Positions 8,644 to 17,081 of a stretch of 64,000 nucleotides of DNA are shown piece by piece. Source of the DNA: Cytobacillus gottheilii (lineage in GTDB: Bacteria; Bacillota; Bacilli; Bacillales; Cytobacillaceae); the NCBI RefSeq assembly GCF_900166665.1, contig NZ_LT800494.1:3432061-3496060 (forward strand). The letters are read 5' to 3'. Every line of letters starts with the position of its first letter. The stretch's first letter is position 1. Both the position numbers and the translations under genes were made by a program. The notes beneath the pieces were generated by a model, which had not been told where the DNA came from, did not search any database, and saw only the letters and a program-made list of their open reading frames with translations.

Positions 8644-9318
8644 ATGTGCGGCAGATTCACCTTATTTTCCGATTATGAGGAAATCATCGAGCGCTTTGAT
8701 ATTGAAGCAGCCATTGATGAAGAACAGTACATACAAAGCTATAATATTGCCCCATCTCAGGAAGTGCTGGCTGTTATTAACGACGGGGAAAAAAATCGGC
8801 TGGGCTATTTAAAATGGGGACTGATTCCTCCTTGGGCAAAAGATAAGAAAATTGGCTATAAAATGATGAACGCCCGCGCCGAAACCCTGACAGAGAAACA
8901 AAGCTTTCGAACGGCTTACGAAAAACGCCGCTGCCTTATCATTGCCGATTCCTTTTATGAATGGAAAAAAACGAACACGGCAAAAGTACCCATGAGAATA
9001 AAATTAAAGTCAGATAACTTATTTGCCATGTGTGGCCTTTGGGAACGCTGGATCTCTCCTGAAGGAACGCCTATTTTTTCTTGCACCATCATTACTACAG
9101 CCTCAAATCCTTTTATGAAGGAGATTCATGAACGGATGCCTGTTATTCTTAAGCCTGAAAATGAAAAGACATGGCTAAACCCACGTAACAGGAATACCGC
9201 TGAACTAAACAAGCTGCTTGTCTCTTATGATGAAAAGGATATGGATGCTTTTAAAGTATCAGAAGAAGTGAACTCCCCGAAGAATAATTCTATTGAAATC
9301 ACCAAAGCTTTATGCTGA
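8644..9318 (+). CDS. SRAP-domain protein (SOS response-associated peptidase, YedK/HMCES family)
   Basis: The 224-residue protein begins MCGRF, so the catalytic Cys2 becomes N-terminal after methionine removal. The other active-site residues are present: N76 in MMNARAE, E106 in SFYEW, and H162 in HERMP. Members form a covalent thiazolidine link to abasic sites in single-stranded DNA and shield them during replication. The length is normal. The start codon follows GGAGCG. No LexA box was looked for systematically. A terminator follows. Confidence 0.93.
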   Translation: MCGRFTLFSDYEEIIERFDIEAAIDEEQYIQSYNIAPSQEVLAVINDGEKNRLGYLKWGLIPPWAKDKKIGYKMMNARAETLTEKQSFRTAYEKRRCLIIADSFYEWKKTNTAKVPMRIKLKSDNLFAMCGLWERWISPEGTPIFSCTIITTASNPFMKEIHERMPVILKPENEKTWLNPRNRNTAELNKLLVSYDEKDMDAFKVSEEVNSPKNNSIEITKALC

Positions 9319-9323
9319 ACATG

Positions 9324-9350
9324 AATGGCTGTCGAAAGACGCCATTTTTT
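9324..9350 (+). terminator. Terminator of the SRAP gene
   Basis: AATGGC and GTC arms pair with GAC and GCCATT around a GAAA tetraloop (one bulged T), followed by T6. Confidence 0.85.
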
Positions 9351-9417
9351 ATGACCGTCACTATTAACCATATAAAAAATTCTGTGCAAATTTTCTTAAT
9401 AAGGAAAAAGTCGCAAA

Positions 9418-9446
9418 TTGTCGAAACAGTAAACACATGATAAAAT
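9418..9446 (+). promoter_or_regulatory. Sigma-A promoter of the riboswitch-CheY transcript
   Basis: TTGTCG (9418-9423), a 17-base spacer and TAAAAT (9441-9446) place transcription start near 9453, exactly at the 5' edge of the riboswitch. Confidence 0.7.
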
Positions 9447-9454
9447 ACCTATAA

Positions 9455-9530
9455 TGGCAAATTTTACGAAAGTAAAAGACGCAAAGCCACGGACCTAAGG
9501 CACTATGTGCTAAGGCAGCCGGGTTACCAA
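9455..9530 (+). ncRNA. Cyclic-di-GMP-I (GEMM-I) riboswitch
   Basis: The aptamer hallmarks are in order: a 5' GGCAAA-like segment, a short hairpin closed by a GAAA tetraloop (TTTTACGAAAGTAAAA), the highly conserved GACGCAAAGCC internal segment, a CTAAGGC...GCTAAGGCAGCC hairpin and the 3' GGGTTACC. This is the GEMM-I consensus order. A small AAGAT/ATCTT hairpin follows at 9529-9543 without a T-run, so control is more likely at translation of the downstream gene (AAAAAAGGAG at 9546) than at termination; that part is inference. Confidence 0.9.
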
Positions 9531-9566
9531 GATGACTGATCTTGTAAAAAAGGAGTAAGAGAAAAG

Positions 9567-9932
9567 ATGCATTATAAAGTATTAATTGCTGACGACTCAA
9601 TGTTTATGCGCCAGCTTCTCAAAAAAACGATCTCAAGTGATCGTTTCACTGTTATTGGAGAAGCTGCAAATGGAAAAGAAGCCATTACGTTATTTAAAAA
9701 GATGTCACCTGATATTGTGCTGCTCGACTTAACAATGGATGGGATAAACGGAATGACTGCGTTAAAAGAGATCAAACAAATTGATTCTCGTGCGAATGTA
9801 ATCATTTGTTCGGCAATGGGCCAATCCAAAATTATTATTGAAGCTTTGCAAAATGGAGCTAAAGACTTTATCGTCAAACCTTTTTTTAATGAACTTCTGC
9901 CAGCATTAGATAAAGTAATAAAATTAGAGTGA
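9567..9932 (+). CDS. Stand-alone CheY-like receiver protein under a c-di-GMP riboswitch
   Basis: This 121-residue single receiver domain has the acidic pair D9/D10, phospho-acceptor D54 in VLLDLTMDG, S82 in CSAMGQ and K104 in IVKPF. There is no output domain. The likely role is phosphorylation-dependent binding of a partner such as a flagellar switch or kinase. The first positions (KVLIADDSMFMRQLL) are typical of CheY. It is the first gene behind the riboswitch, so its level should follow cellular c-di-GMP. The next gene begins about 60 bases on. Confidence 0.9.
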   Translation: MHYKVLIADDSMFMRQLLKKTISSDRFTVIGEAANGKEAITLFKKMSPDIVLLDLTMDGINGMTALKEIKQIDSRANVIICSAMGQSKIIIEALQNGAKDFIVKPFFNELLPALDKVIKLE

Positions 9933-9991
9933 CTTCCAGGCACAGTACATCCTCCTCTTTTCATAAAGTAATGAAAAAGGAGGAATCCAAT

Positions 9992-10291
9992 TTGAATCCT
10001 TATGTGTTCAGAAATCAAACTGAAAGCGTTCCGCCCGGTCATTATAAATATTCGAGCAACCTTCCAGCCATTATGAATCAGTTATCCCCTAACTCAACGA
10101 TGAGTACAGAACCTGTTTTTTTAGATCACTTGCTTATGAATATGGGGAAAAAAATTAAGGTAGTAACAATTAACGAAAAGTTGGAAGGCACATTAACTGG
10201 AGTTGCCATTGATCACATTCAACTGACCATTAATAATTTGAACTATCATATACGGTTTCAGCATATCACTTATTTTGTCGGAAAACCGTAA
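9992..10291 (+). CDS. DUF2642-like protein in the riboswitch operon
   Basis: The start is the TTG at 9992 behind AAAGGAGGA, eight bases upstream; an in-frame GTG at 9929 has no site. The product has 99 residues. The last 50 (GKKIKVVTINEKLEGTLTGV, then AIDHIQLTI and IRFQHITYF) align by eye with the two DUF2642 proteins at 30301 and 30771: a GK-R/K core, a GT step, DHI, and a final IR-x3-I. This suggests a small Sm/SH3-like barrel. The first 50 residues are polar and disordered-looking. The function is unknown. Co-transcription with the receiver under c-di-GMP control hints at motility or biofilm use. Confidence 0.65.
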   Translation: MNPYVFRNQTESVPPGHYKYSSNLPAIMNQLSPNSTMSTEPVFLDHLLMNMGKKIKVVTINEKLEGTLTGVAIDHIQLTINNLNYHIRFQHITYFVGKP

Positions 10292-10303
10292 TAGCTGTAT
10301 GAG

Positions 10304-10327
10304 AGAGTCTGCAAGGGCTCTTTTTTT
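10304..10327 (+). terminator. Terminator of the CheY/DUF2642 operon
   Basis: AGAGTC and GGCTCT form a 6-bp stem (one G-T pair) followed by T7. Confidence 0.6.
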
Positions 10328-10409
10328 GTGTGTATTTTTACAAAATCTAAACATATCTGCTTAGTTCCATGTGGTAAAATTTACATATTACTATTAGCGA
10401 GGTGATTAA

Positions 10410-10763
10410 ATGACTTATTTTTATAACTTTCTTCTAGCGATCTTTCTTACTGCTTCATCCTATTTTATTGGAAGCTTGCTTCTAAATAACGGTATCACAA
10501 TTATAGCAGCAATCATCATTGGTGCTTCCGTCGTTTCACTAGGCTCTATAACCGAAGCACTTGGCGCACCCATTTGGTTAATCGTACTTGTTCCTTTTCC
10601 AGTGGGTATGACTCTGCTTTTTCTATTTCTTAGAGAGCCCATTCATGTTTGGCTCATTACATACATGACAACCTTGGCGCTATACACGGTTATCCATGTG
10701 GTTATGAGCTACTTCTTTAAGTTCCATTCGCTAATACCAGCTTGGAAGCTTGGGGGATCATAA
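10410..10763 (+). CDS. Small four-helix membrane protein of unknown function
   Basis: The 117-residue, very hydrophobic protein has four predicted helices at about 4-24, 28-46, 50-73 and 80-104, with the charged REPIH loop between helices 3 and 4. The ATG follows GCGAGGTGAT. No family is recognised. It is a single gene followed by a fragment of the composite repeat. Confidence 0.7.
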   Translation: MTYFYNFLLAIFLTASSYFIGSLLLNNGITIIAAIIIGASVVSLGSITEALGAPIWLIVLVPFPVGMTLLFLFLREPIHVWLITYMTTLALYTVIHVVMSYFFKFHSLIPAWKLGGS

Positions 10764-10821
10764 GGATAAAGCGAGCAAGATAAAACTTAAATTTTTTTAC
10801 AAGATCGTTCTATTGCGCATC

Positions 10822-10930
10822 AGACACTCGCTTTCCGCAGGGAGCAAGACTTCAGCCTCACGGAAATTCGTCGGGTCTCCCCCCCTCTTCGCACTTGAGT
10901 CGAGTGTCCTGTGCTCCATTTCACTATGTT
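10822..10930. repeat. Diverged core fragment of the composite GC-rich repeat
   Basis: It shares CACTCGCTTTCCGC, then GTCGGGTCTCC and GAGTCGAGTGTCCT before CTCCATTTCACT with the cores at 53005-53130, 59215-59345 and 62470-62595. The outer CATTCGG hairpins and terminal repeats are missing here. The rest of the gap to 11122 shows nothing recognisable. Confidence 0.7.
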
Positions 10931-11122
10931 CCAAAAATAAGAAAAACCGTTATCTCTTCCTCCACTTCATTCCTGTTTAACAGTCCTTCTTCTATTCATT
11001 TCTTATACAAAATCACAAGCCAATTTTGCCAGCATAAGCGAGTAGAAAAACTAAATAATACACAGGCATAAATAAACATTTCAAGGTAATCCTAAAAAAA
11101 AATGTACAAAAGGTGATTACTG

Positions 11123-12160
11123 ATGGATTTAAATCCAATGGATGTATTAAAACCTATTCAATTAAGTTCAGACTCTTTAAATGAAAATCAACCTTTAACA
11201 GCCGTTGAATTGGGAAAACTTTGGGCTACATACACAGGCAACAGCATGTCTCAGCAGATCCTTACTTATTTTCTTCAGCATTGTGACGATGAACATATAA
11301 AAATTCTGCTGGAAAATGGAATTGCTTTGACGAAGGATTTCATGGAGCGGATCGAATATTTTTTTAAGAAAAGTCATTTTCCAATCCCGCGAGGATTTAC
11401 AGAAGAAGATGTTAACCTCGGTGCACCGAGGCTATATGATGACACTTTTTATGTACACTACCTGAAATATGCTATCAAAGCCGGAATGAGCATTTATGCT
11501 GTAGCGATCCCTTTAATCATGAGGAAAGATATAAATGAATTTTTTACTTATTGCAATAAATGTGCCATGGTACTTGTAGATCAGATTAATACGGTATTAT
11601 CTGAAAAAAAGTTAATAGCAAAGCCGCCTATTATTCCCATTCCGGATAGCAACGACTTTATTCAGAAACAAAATTACTTAGCAGGTTTTATAGGTGATGT
11701 TCGGCCCCTTCATGCGTTAGAAATCGCTCATCTTTACGATAATATTGAAAATAACACAACAAGCAAGACACTATTACTAGGTTTCTACCAGGTGGTCAGA
11801 GATGATAAAATTAAAGCTTTGTTTAAACGCGGGTTAGACATGACCGAAAAATCTGTAAAACAGTTTATGGAGAAACTGCATGTTGAAAGCCTGCAGTCAC
11901 CAGCCCATCTTGATCATCTTGTTGCCCCATCAACCTATCCGCCTTTTTCTGATAAAATTATGCTATTTCATAAGGTGGACATGTTCTCAATTAAACTGAG
12001 ATCATTTGCAAACTCCATAGCTGTTAACGGACGTAGAGATATTGCCCTTATGTATGGAAGAAATTTAATGAATGTTGGATTATTTGTCGATGATGGCGCG
12101 AACATTCTCATTGATCATGGCTGGATGGAATCACCGCCTAAGGCTTATGATCGAACATGA
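11123..12160 (+). CDS. DUF3231 protein (two tandem helical domains)
   Basis: The 345-residue protein is built of two copies of the same unit, about residues 20-165 and 190-335. Each starts LTAVELGKLWATYTGN or LHALEIAHLYDNIENNT and continues with a LxGFYQVVRDDxIK or FLQHCDDEHIK helix, then a RGF/PAHLD segment and a long helix. This is the DUF3231 pattern, a ferritin-like four-helix fold common in spore formers and related to CotF-type coat proteins. The function is unknown. The ATG follows AAAAGGTGAT. A terminator follows. Confidence 0.8.
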   Translation: MDLNPMDVLKPIQLSSDSLNENQPLTAVELGKLWATYTGNSMSQQILTYFLQHCDDEHIKILLENGIALTKDFMERIEYFFKKSHFPIPRGFTEEDVNLGAPRLYDDTFYVHYLKYAIKAGMSIYAVAIPLIMRKDINEFFTYCNKCAMVLVDQINTVLSEKKLIAKPPIIPIPDSNDFIQKQNYLAGFIGDVRPLHALEIAHLYDNIENNTTSKTLLLGFYQVVRDDKIKALFKRGLDMTEKSVKQFMEKLHVESLQSPAHLDHLVAPSTYPPFSDKIMLFHKVDMFSIKLRSFANSIAVNGRRDIALMYGRNLMNVGLFVDDGANILIDHGWMESPPKAYDRT

Positions 12161-12230
12161 CGTTCAATCATTTAATCTATACAGCATTCTCATTATACCT
12201 ATGCACATACTTTAACGAGAAAAACTTTAA

Positions 12231-12266
12231 CAGCCTTCCACATTTCATCAAGGAAGGCTGCTTGTT
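12231..12266 (+). terminator. Terminator of the DUF3231 gene
   Basis: CAGCCTTCC and GGAAGGCTG form a perfect 9-bp stem with a 12-base loop. The T-tail is poor (CTTGTTAT). Confidence 0.6.
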
Positions 12267-12282
12267 ATATAAATCAAGGAGA

Positions 12283-12798
12283 TTAGCCTTTCCGGTCTTT
12301 TACATTCTCAAGCGTAGACTCTCCAGCTTGATCTGTTTTTTGGATAACGGAAATGCTTCCATCCGTTTCTAGCACGACCGCTTCAACTTGACCCATCGAA
12401 CGAATACCGTTTGACCTGGCTGCCTGAAGAATTTCTACTTTAAGCACCCTTTTCCGCTTCATAACATCATAGAAATAGCAGCCTTCACGGTATAAAAATT
12501 GGGGATTAGACTTAATCATATTGCTTACTCTGCCTGAGCGCACCGAAAAGAAAGCAATAAAATACTGCAGTGCAATTAATATAAAGAACGCCGTAAGTCC
12601 CTCCGCTAAAGCGACATCCTTGCTTAAAAGGATCGTTGCTAATGTTGATCCAAGTGCCACCGTAACAACCAAGTCAAAAGCGTTCATTTTTGAAAGTGTG
12701 CGTTTTCCTGAAACTCTTAAGAACAAGACGAGCCCGGCATATGCTAATACACCAATTAAAATCGTCCGTCCAATCGTTGCCCAATCATCAAAAAACAT
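12283..12798 (-). CDS. DUF421 membrane protein (YetF/YrbG-like)
   Basis: The 171-residue protein has three N-terminal membrane helices (about 8-28, 38-58 and 62-82) followed by a cytosolic domain. The GKRTLSKMNAFDLVVTVALGSTLA stretch, described here as two halves GKRTLSKMN and FDLVVTVALGS, and the later Y-REG segment are the DUF421 signature. Bacillus relatives (YetF and others) are implicated in germination and membrane domains. The ATG has AAGGGGGAT. It converges with the DUF3231 gene. Confidence 0.85.
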   Translation of the reverse strand: MFFDDWATIGRTILIGVLAYAGLVLFLRVSGKRTLSKMNAFDLVVTVALGSTLATILLSKDVALAEGLTAFFILIALQYFIAFFSVRSGRVSNMIKSNPQFLYREGCYFYDVMKRKRVLKVEILQAARSNGIRSMGQVEAVVLETDGSISVIQKTDQAGESTLENVKDRKG

Positions 12799-12913
12799 CG
12801 TATCCCCCTTAAATCTATAAATGTCAAAAGTTTGTCCAGTAAAATGTCCTTCTCCTTTATTTTCTGTACCCTATTTTAAGCGAGGTATTTCATGACTGAA
12901 AAAAAAGAATACG

Positions 12914-12944
12914 AAACCCGGCAGACTGTAGATCTGCCGGGTTT
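12914..12944. terminator. Strong bidirectional terminator downstream of yhbH
   Basis: AAACCCGGCAG and CTGCCGGGTTT form a perfect 11-bp stem. Both strands continue into A/T runs. It lies 30 bases beyond the yhbH stop. Confidence 0.85.
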
Positions 12945-12974
12945 ATTATTTATGAGACTTCACTTCGAGTCTTC

Positions 12975-14147
12975 CTAAGCGTACTTCTTATTTTCATCAT
13001 TATTACTAAAGAATGCCTTCATCGCATGAAACACATCCGCTTTTTGCTTTAAAATATAATGGCGAAAATGTTCGTTTTTAATGTTTTTGTAGGCGGACAT
13101 AAGGGTGGAATGACGATTATATTGGTTGACTTCCCCATAGCCGAACATATTGGATTTCTTGATGAGTTCTTCGACGAGTTTGACGCAGCGGGCATTGTCT
13201 GAGGTAAGATTGTCACCGTCTGAGAAGTGAAAAGGATAGATGTTGAATTGTGCTGGATCATATTTAGTGTCAATAAGTTCAAGTGCTTTTCGATAAACAG
13301 ATGAACAAATGGTTCCCCCGCTTTCCCCTTTCGAGAAAAAGTCTTCCTCGGAGACCACTTTTGCCTCTGTATGGTGGGCGATAAATTCGATTTCAACTGT
13401 TTCATATTTTGTGCGCAGAAAACGGGTCATCCAGAAAAAGAAGCTTCTCGCCATATACTTCTCCCAGATGCCCATCGATCCGCTCGTATCCATCATCGCG
13501 AGCACAACGGCCTTTGATTCTGGTTTGACAACCTCATTCCAGGTTTTGAACTTTAAATCTTCCTGATATATTGGGTGGAAGGATGCTTTACCTGCCATCG
13601 CATTTCGTTTGAAGGCCGTCATCATCGTTCTTTTTTTATCAATATTGCCCATTAAACCGGTTTTGCGGATATCATTAAATTCAATGTTTTCAACTAGCTG
13701 TTCTTGGTTTTGCTTTTTCTTCAAGTTAGGCAGTTCTAAATGCTGGAACAGGGCCTCTTCAATTTCCATCATGGAAACTTCTGCTTCAAAATAATCCTCT
13801 CCCGCCTGGTCTCCTGCACCTTGACCTTTGCCTGGACCTTTTTGTCTCTGAGATCCATCACGGGCCACAACATCGCCAATTTTGCTTTCACCGTCACCTT
13901 GACCAACATGCTTATTCTTATCATAGTTATAGCGGATTTTATATTCGTCCAAAGATCTAATCGGGATTTTGACGACTTCCCTTCCATTCGACATGACAAT
14001 ATTTTCTTCGGTGATCAAATCAGGTAAGTTATTGCGAATCGCATCCTGGACTCTGTCCTGATGTCGCTGCTGATCATCATGGCCTTTGCGATGGAGGGTC
14101 CAATCTTCCTGGGAAATCACAAACTGATGTTTATTTGTCTCGTTCAC
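12975..14147 (-). CDS. yhbH: Sporulation protein YhbH (DUF444)
   Basis: The 390-residue protein is close to the usual YhbH length. The GTG at 14147 follows AAGGAGGGAG; an upstream in-frame start has no site. The N-terminal half is charged and contains a [11 protein letters not shown] linker and a Gly/Lys-rich segment. The C-terminal half is a von Willebrand A-like domain with the metal-site motif MMDTSGSMG near residue 230. DUF444 proteins occur with PrkA kinases, and Bacillus yhbH mutants have a sporulation defect. It lies downstream of prkA in the same direction, with a small gene and terminator between. Confidence 0.93.
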   Translation of the reverse strand: MNETNKHQFVISQEDWTLHRKGHDDQQRHQDRVQDAIRNNLPDLITEENIVMSNGREVVKIPIRSLDEYKIRYNYDKNKHVGQGDGESKIGDVVARDGSQRQKGPGKGQGAGDQAGEDYFEAEVSMMEIEEALFQHLELPNLKKKQNQEQLVENIEFNDIRKTGLMGNIDKKRTMMTAFKRNAMAGKASFHPIYQEDLKFKTWNEVVKPESKAVVLAMMDTSGSMGIWEKYMARSFFFWMTRFLRTKYETVEIEFIAHHTEAKVVSEEDFFSKGESGGTICSSVYRKALELIDTKYDPAQFNIYPFHFSDGDNLTSDNARCVKLVEELIKKSNMFGYGEVNQYNRHSTLMSAYKNIKNEHFRHYILKQKADVFHAMKAFFSNNDENKKYA

Positions 14148-14471
14148 GTATACTCCCTCCTTATAAACTAGCCTAAAAATAATAAGCTTCACAGATCTTC
14201 TTACTCACATTTGTTATTGCAAGACTGAAAAATTTCTTTATTGTTCATGCACATTTCGTATCTGCTGACATACTATATTCCGAGTGTCAATTTGGAAATA
14301 TCTTTTCAAGGGATGAAGTAATAACGGCTCTAGTTTTTTTCCATTTAAAAAATGGTGTATTACTTTATCATATGCAATGAGACAAAATAATTTACAAATT
14401 ATTTCGACAATAGTACATGAAAATTTGTTTTGGACAAGCCTAATTTCAGCTCAATTATTTTAGGGAAAATA

Positions 14472-14503
14472 AAACCTTCGCTTACGATCGGCGAAGGTTT
14501 TTA
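14472..14503 (-). terminator. Terminator overlapping the end of the 62-residue gene
   Basis: AAAACCTTCGC and GCGAAGGTTTT form a stem of about 11 bp. The stop codon of the small gene at 14482 lies in the loop, so the last codons are part of the stem. Confidence 0.8.
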
Positions 14504-14670
14504 TCTGTATCTTTATATTGGACAGGGTCAGGAATCTTTTGATCTTCCTTTAATTCTTTATTTGTGCGCAGATTCTCCATTTGATTTCCGAGGTTTTTCA
14601 TTTCTTCCACATTTTCAGCCATTGAACTATTGCGGGGTTTAAAGTTTTTATCAAGCTCATACTTTTTCAT
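14482..14670 (-). CDS. Small hydrophilic protein between prkA and yhbH
   Basis: The 62-residue, highly charged protein (MKKYELDKNFKPRNSSM, then Glu/Lys-rich helices) has no membrane segment and no recognised family. The ATG has GAGGTGAT three bases upstream, a convincing site. It lies 55 bases after prkA on the same strand and ends inside a terminator hairpin, so it is probably the last gene of the prkA transcript. A role in sporulation is only suggested by position. Confidence 0.65.
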   Translation of the reverse strand: MKKYELDKNFKPRNSSMAENVEEMKNLGNQMENLRTNKELKEDQKIPDPVQYKDTDKNLRRS

Positions 14671-14725
14671 GCTATCACCTCAGGTTTTCTTTACCCTTGT
14701 GGCGGACAGCCTCAAACATGAGCGT

Positions 14726-16621
14726 TTATCGATTTAATAAGCTCCCCACATATTTGAGAAGTTCATTTGCAGAAGATGAATTATAGCCATGTTCATCAAT
14801 AAGGCGGGCTACAACCTCATTTACCTTTTTCAGCTGCTGTTCATCAGGCGTTTTTGAAGAGGTCGTAATCTTAACGACATCTTTAAGATCAGCGAAGAGC
14901 TTTTTCTGGATCGCTTCCCGAAGACGATCATGTGAATTATAATCAAATCGCTTTCCTTTGCGGGCATAAGCCGAGATTCTGATAAGAATTTCTTCTCGGA
15001 ATGCCTTCTTCGCATTTTCCGAAATGCCAATTTGCTCTTCAATCGACCGCATCAGTTTTTCGTCTGGATTAATTTCTTCTCCAGTCAGCGGGTCACGGAG
15101 CTTTACCTTATTGCAATATGCTTCCACATTATCAAGGTAGTTTTCCATCAATGTTTTTGCAGATTCTTCATATGAATACACAAATGCTTTCTGAACTTCC
15201 TTCTTCGCAATATCATCATATTCTTTTCTGGCAAGCGAAATAAAGTTTAAGTACCTTTCCTTTTGCTCTGCTGTAATCGAAGGGTGCTGATCAAGTCCTT
15301 CTTTTAAAGAGCGAAGGACATCAAGAGCATTAATAGACGTAATATTTTTCCGGATGATAGTAGAAGAGATTCGATTGATCACATAACGCGGATCAATGCC
15401 GCTCATTCCTTCATCATTATGTTCTTTTTTCAATTCCTCGACATCTGCAGTGTTATAGCCTTCCACATTTTCACCATCATAGAGTCGCATCTTTTTAACT
15501 AAATCAATGTCCCCTTTTTTCGGGTCCTTTAGTCTCGTTAAAATCGTAAACATAGCAGCGACCTTTAAAGTATGCGGCGCAATATGCACATCAGCTACAT
15601 CACTTTCCCGGATCATCTTTTCATATATTTTTTCTTCTTCCGTTACCTTTAAGTTATATGGAATCGGCATAACGATAATTCTTGAATGCAATGCCTCGTT
15701 CTTTTTATTAGAGATAAATGAGCGATATTCCGTTTCATTTGTATGTGCCACGATTAACTCGTCAGCAGAAATGAGGGCAAATCGTCCCGCCTTGAAGTTT
15801 CCTTCTTGCGTGAGTGATAATAGATGCCACAGGAATTTTTCGTCACATTTCAGCATCTCCTGGAATTCCATCATGCCTCGGTTTGCTTTATTCAGTTCTC
15901 CATCAAAACGGTACGCACGCGGATCAGATTCAGATCCATATTCTGCAATCGTCGAAAAATCAATGCTGCCTGTTAAATCAGCGATATCCTGTGATTTTGG
16001 ATCTGATGGGCTGAATGTTCCAATTCCAACACGACGATCTTCTGAAAAGATGACTCTTTCAATCATAACATCTTCAATTTTCCCGCCATACTCTTCCTCA
16101 AGCCTCATCATATTAAGAGGCGATAAGTTTCCTTCAATACGGATTCCATATTCATCAAGGAAATCCTTGCGTAAATGATGCGGAATTAAATGCAGGGGAT
16201 CTTCGTGCATTGGGCACCCTTTAATAGCAAAGACTGCTCCCCGCTCTGAATGGGAATAGGCTTCTAAACCCCGCTTTAGCATAGTCACTAAAGTCGATTT
16301 ACCGCCGCTTACAGGTCCCATCAGCAATAGAATCCGTTTGCGGACATCCAGCCGTTTGGCAGCAGGATGGAAATATTCTTCTACAAGCCTTTCCAGCGAT
16401 TCCTCAAGTCCAAACAACTGGTCACTGAAAAATTGATATTTTTTCTGCCCTTTTACATCGTCAATTCCCGCGTCTTTAATCATATTATAAACACGTGAAT
16501 GTGCGGACTGGGCAACCCATGGCTTTTCTTTTATAATTTCTAAATACTCACCGAAAGTCCCTTCCCATTTCAGCTTTTCCTCTTCGTGGCGATACATCTC
16601 AATTTTTTTTAGAATATCCAT
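14726..16621 (-). CDS. prkA: PrkA serine protein kinase / AAA+ protein
   Basis: The 631-residue protein has normal family length. The N-terminal AAA domain carries Walker A GPVSGGKSTLV near residues 101-111 and a later acidic Walker B region (FQEMLKCDEKFLW context). The C-terminal half contains the PrkA-specific kinase-like and helical region. In Bacillus subtilis PrkA affects sporulation through the mother cell, and newer work describes AAA/protease-like activity. The ATG follows AGGGGGAGGT. It pairs with yhbH downstream, while spoVR, the usual third partner, is not in the window. Confidence 0.95.
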   Translation of the reverse strand: MDILKKIEMYRHEEEKLKWEGTFGEYLEIIKEKPWVAQSAHSRVYNMIKDAGIDDVKGQKKYQFFSDQLFGLEESLERLVEEYFHPAAKRLDVRKRILLLMGPVSGGKSTLVTMLKRGLEAYSHSERGAVFAIKGCPMHEDPLHLIPHHLRKDFLDEYGIRIEGNLSPLNMMRLEEEYGGKIEDVMIERVIFSEDRRVGIGTFSPSDPKSQDIADLTGSIDFSTIAEYGSESDPRAYRFDGELNKANRGMMEFQEMLKCDEKFLWHLLSLTQEGNFKAGRFALISADELIVAHTNETEYRSFISNKKNEALHSRIIVMPIPYNLKVTEEEKIYEKMIRESDVADVHIAPHTLKVAAMFTILTRLKDPKKGDIDLVKKMRLYDGENVEGYNTADVEELKKEHNDEGMSGIDPRYVINRISSTIIRKNITSINALDVLRSLKEGLDQHPSITAEQKERYLNFISLARKEYDDIAKKEVQKAFVYSYEESAKTLMENYLDNVEAYCNKVKLRDPLTGEEINPDEKLMRSIEEQIGISENAKKAFREEILIRISAYARKGKRFDYNSHDRLREAIQKKLFADLKDVVKITTSSKTPDEQQLKKVNEVVARLIDEHGYNSSSANELLKYVGSLLNR

Positions 16622-16661
16622 ATGGACCTCCCCCTGTCACATTATCAGAGACGATTAATAT

Positions 16662-16690
16662 ACTCTATGCTCCATGTTTATCGAACATGC
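16662..16690 (-). promoter_or_regulatory. Candidate sigma-E promoter of prkA
   Basis: On the minus strand, GCATGTT (-35-like), exactly 14 bases and CATAGAGT (-10-like) match the spacing and -10 consensus of mother-cell sigma-E promoters. prkA is known to be sigma-E dependent in Bacillus subtilis. The -35 match is imperfect. Confidence 0.4.
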
Positions 16691-16812
16691 GCGAACAAGG
16701 GATAGTTTCAGAAGGTAATTTTTACAATATTCACATAATGGTGCTATTTATAAAGAATGATAACTTCTTCTTGAAGATCAAGTAAACACTTACAATTTTT
16801 TCACTCATGACA

Positions 16813-16841
16813 TTCACAGTTTTCTTACAATAGGATATAAT
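16813..16841 (+). promoter_or_regulatory. Sigma-A promoter of the 31-residue membrane peptide gene
   Basis: TTCACA (16813-16818), 17 bases and TATAAT (16836-16841) give a start near 16848, 40 bases before the coding start. Confidence 0.7.
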
Positions 16842-16888
16842 AAGCTTATATGCTTGTGGAATGTTTCAGAAAAAGGAGGATACATAAC

Positions 16889-16984
16889 ATGGGTACAATT
16901 ATTATTCTTGGTGTCATGGCTGCTTTCCTTGTTGCTATTTTCACAGCAGGCTACGACGATAAACCAGGCATTAATAAAAAATAA
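16889..16984 (+). CDS. 31-residue single-span membrane peptide
   Basis: The complete unit is a consensus promoter, AAAAAGGAGGA nine bases before ATG, 31 codons and a strong terminator directly after the stop. The peptide begins MGTIIILGVMAAFLVAIFTA, one membrane helix of about 18 residues, and ends with a polar tail GYDDKPGINKK. No family is recognised. The tight promoter-gene-terminator layout makes it a real gene rather than chance. The small size and N-out/C-in helix are typical of regulatory or coat-associated micropeptides; the function is unknown. Confidence 0.75.
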   Translation: MGTIIILGVMAAFLVAIFTAGYDDKPGINKK

Positions 16985-17015
16985 AAAACTGCTGGCGTGC
17001 TGCCAGCAGTTTTTT
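16985..17015 (+). terminator. Terminator of the 31-residue peptide gene
   Basis: ACTGCTGGC and GCCAGCAGT form a perfect 9-bp stem with a GTGCT loop and T6. Confidence 0.9.
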
Positions 17016-17081
17016 ATTTTGAGTTTCGGTACTCATTTTTTTGGATTATACAAGTACGGTGGTAGCAGTTTGATTGTACTT

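Noticed and set aside
9529-9560. Transcription terminator as riboswitch expression platform
   Set aside because: The AAGAT/ATCTT hairpin is weak and followed by A residues, not T.
10750-10980. 76-residue frame
   Set aside because: It is made of the GC-rich repeat core and has no ribosome site.
12157-12372. 71-residue frame after the DUF3231 gene
   Set aside because: It runs through the terminator and antisense into the DUF421 gene, with no ribosome site.
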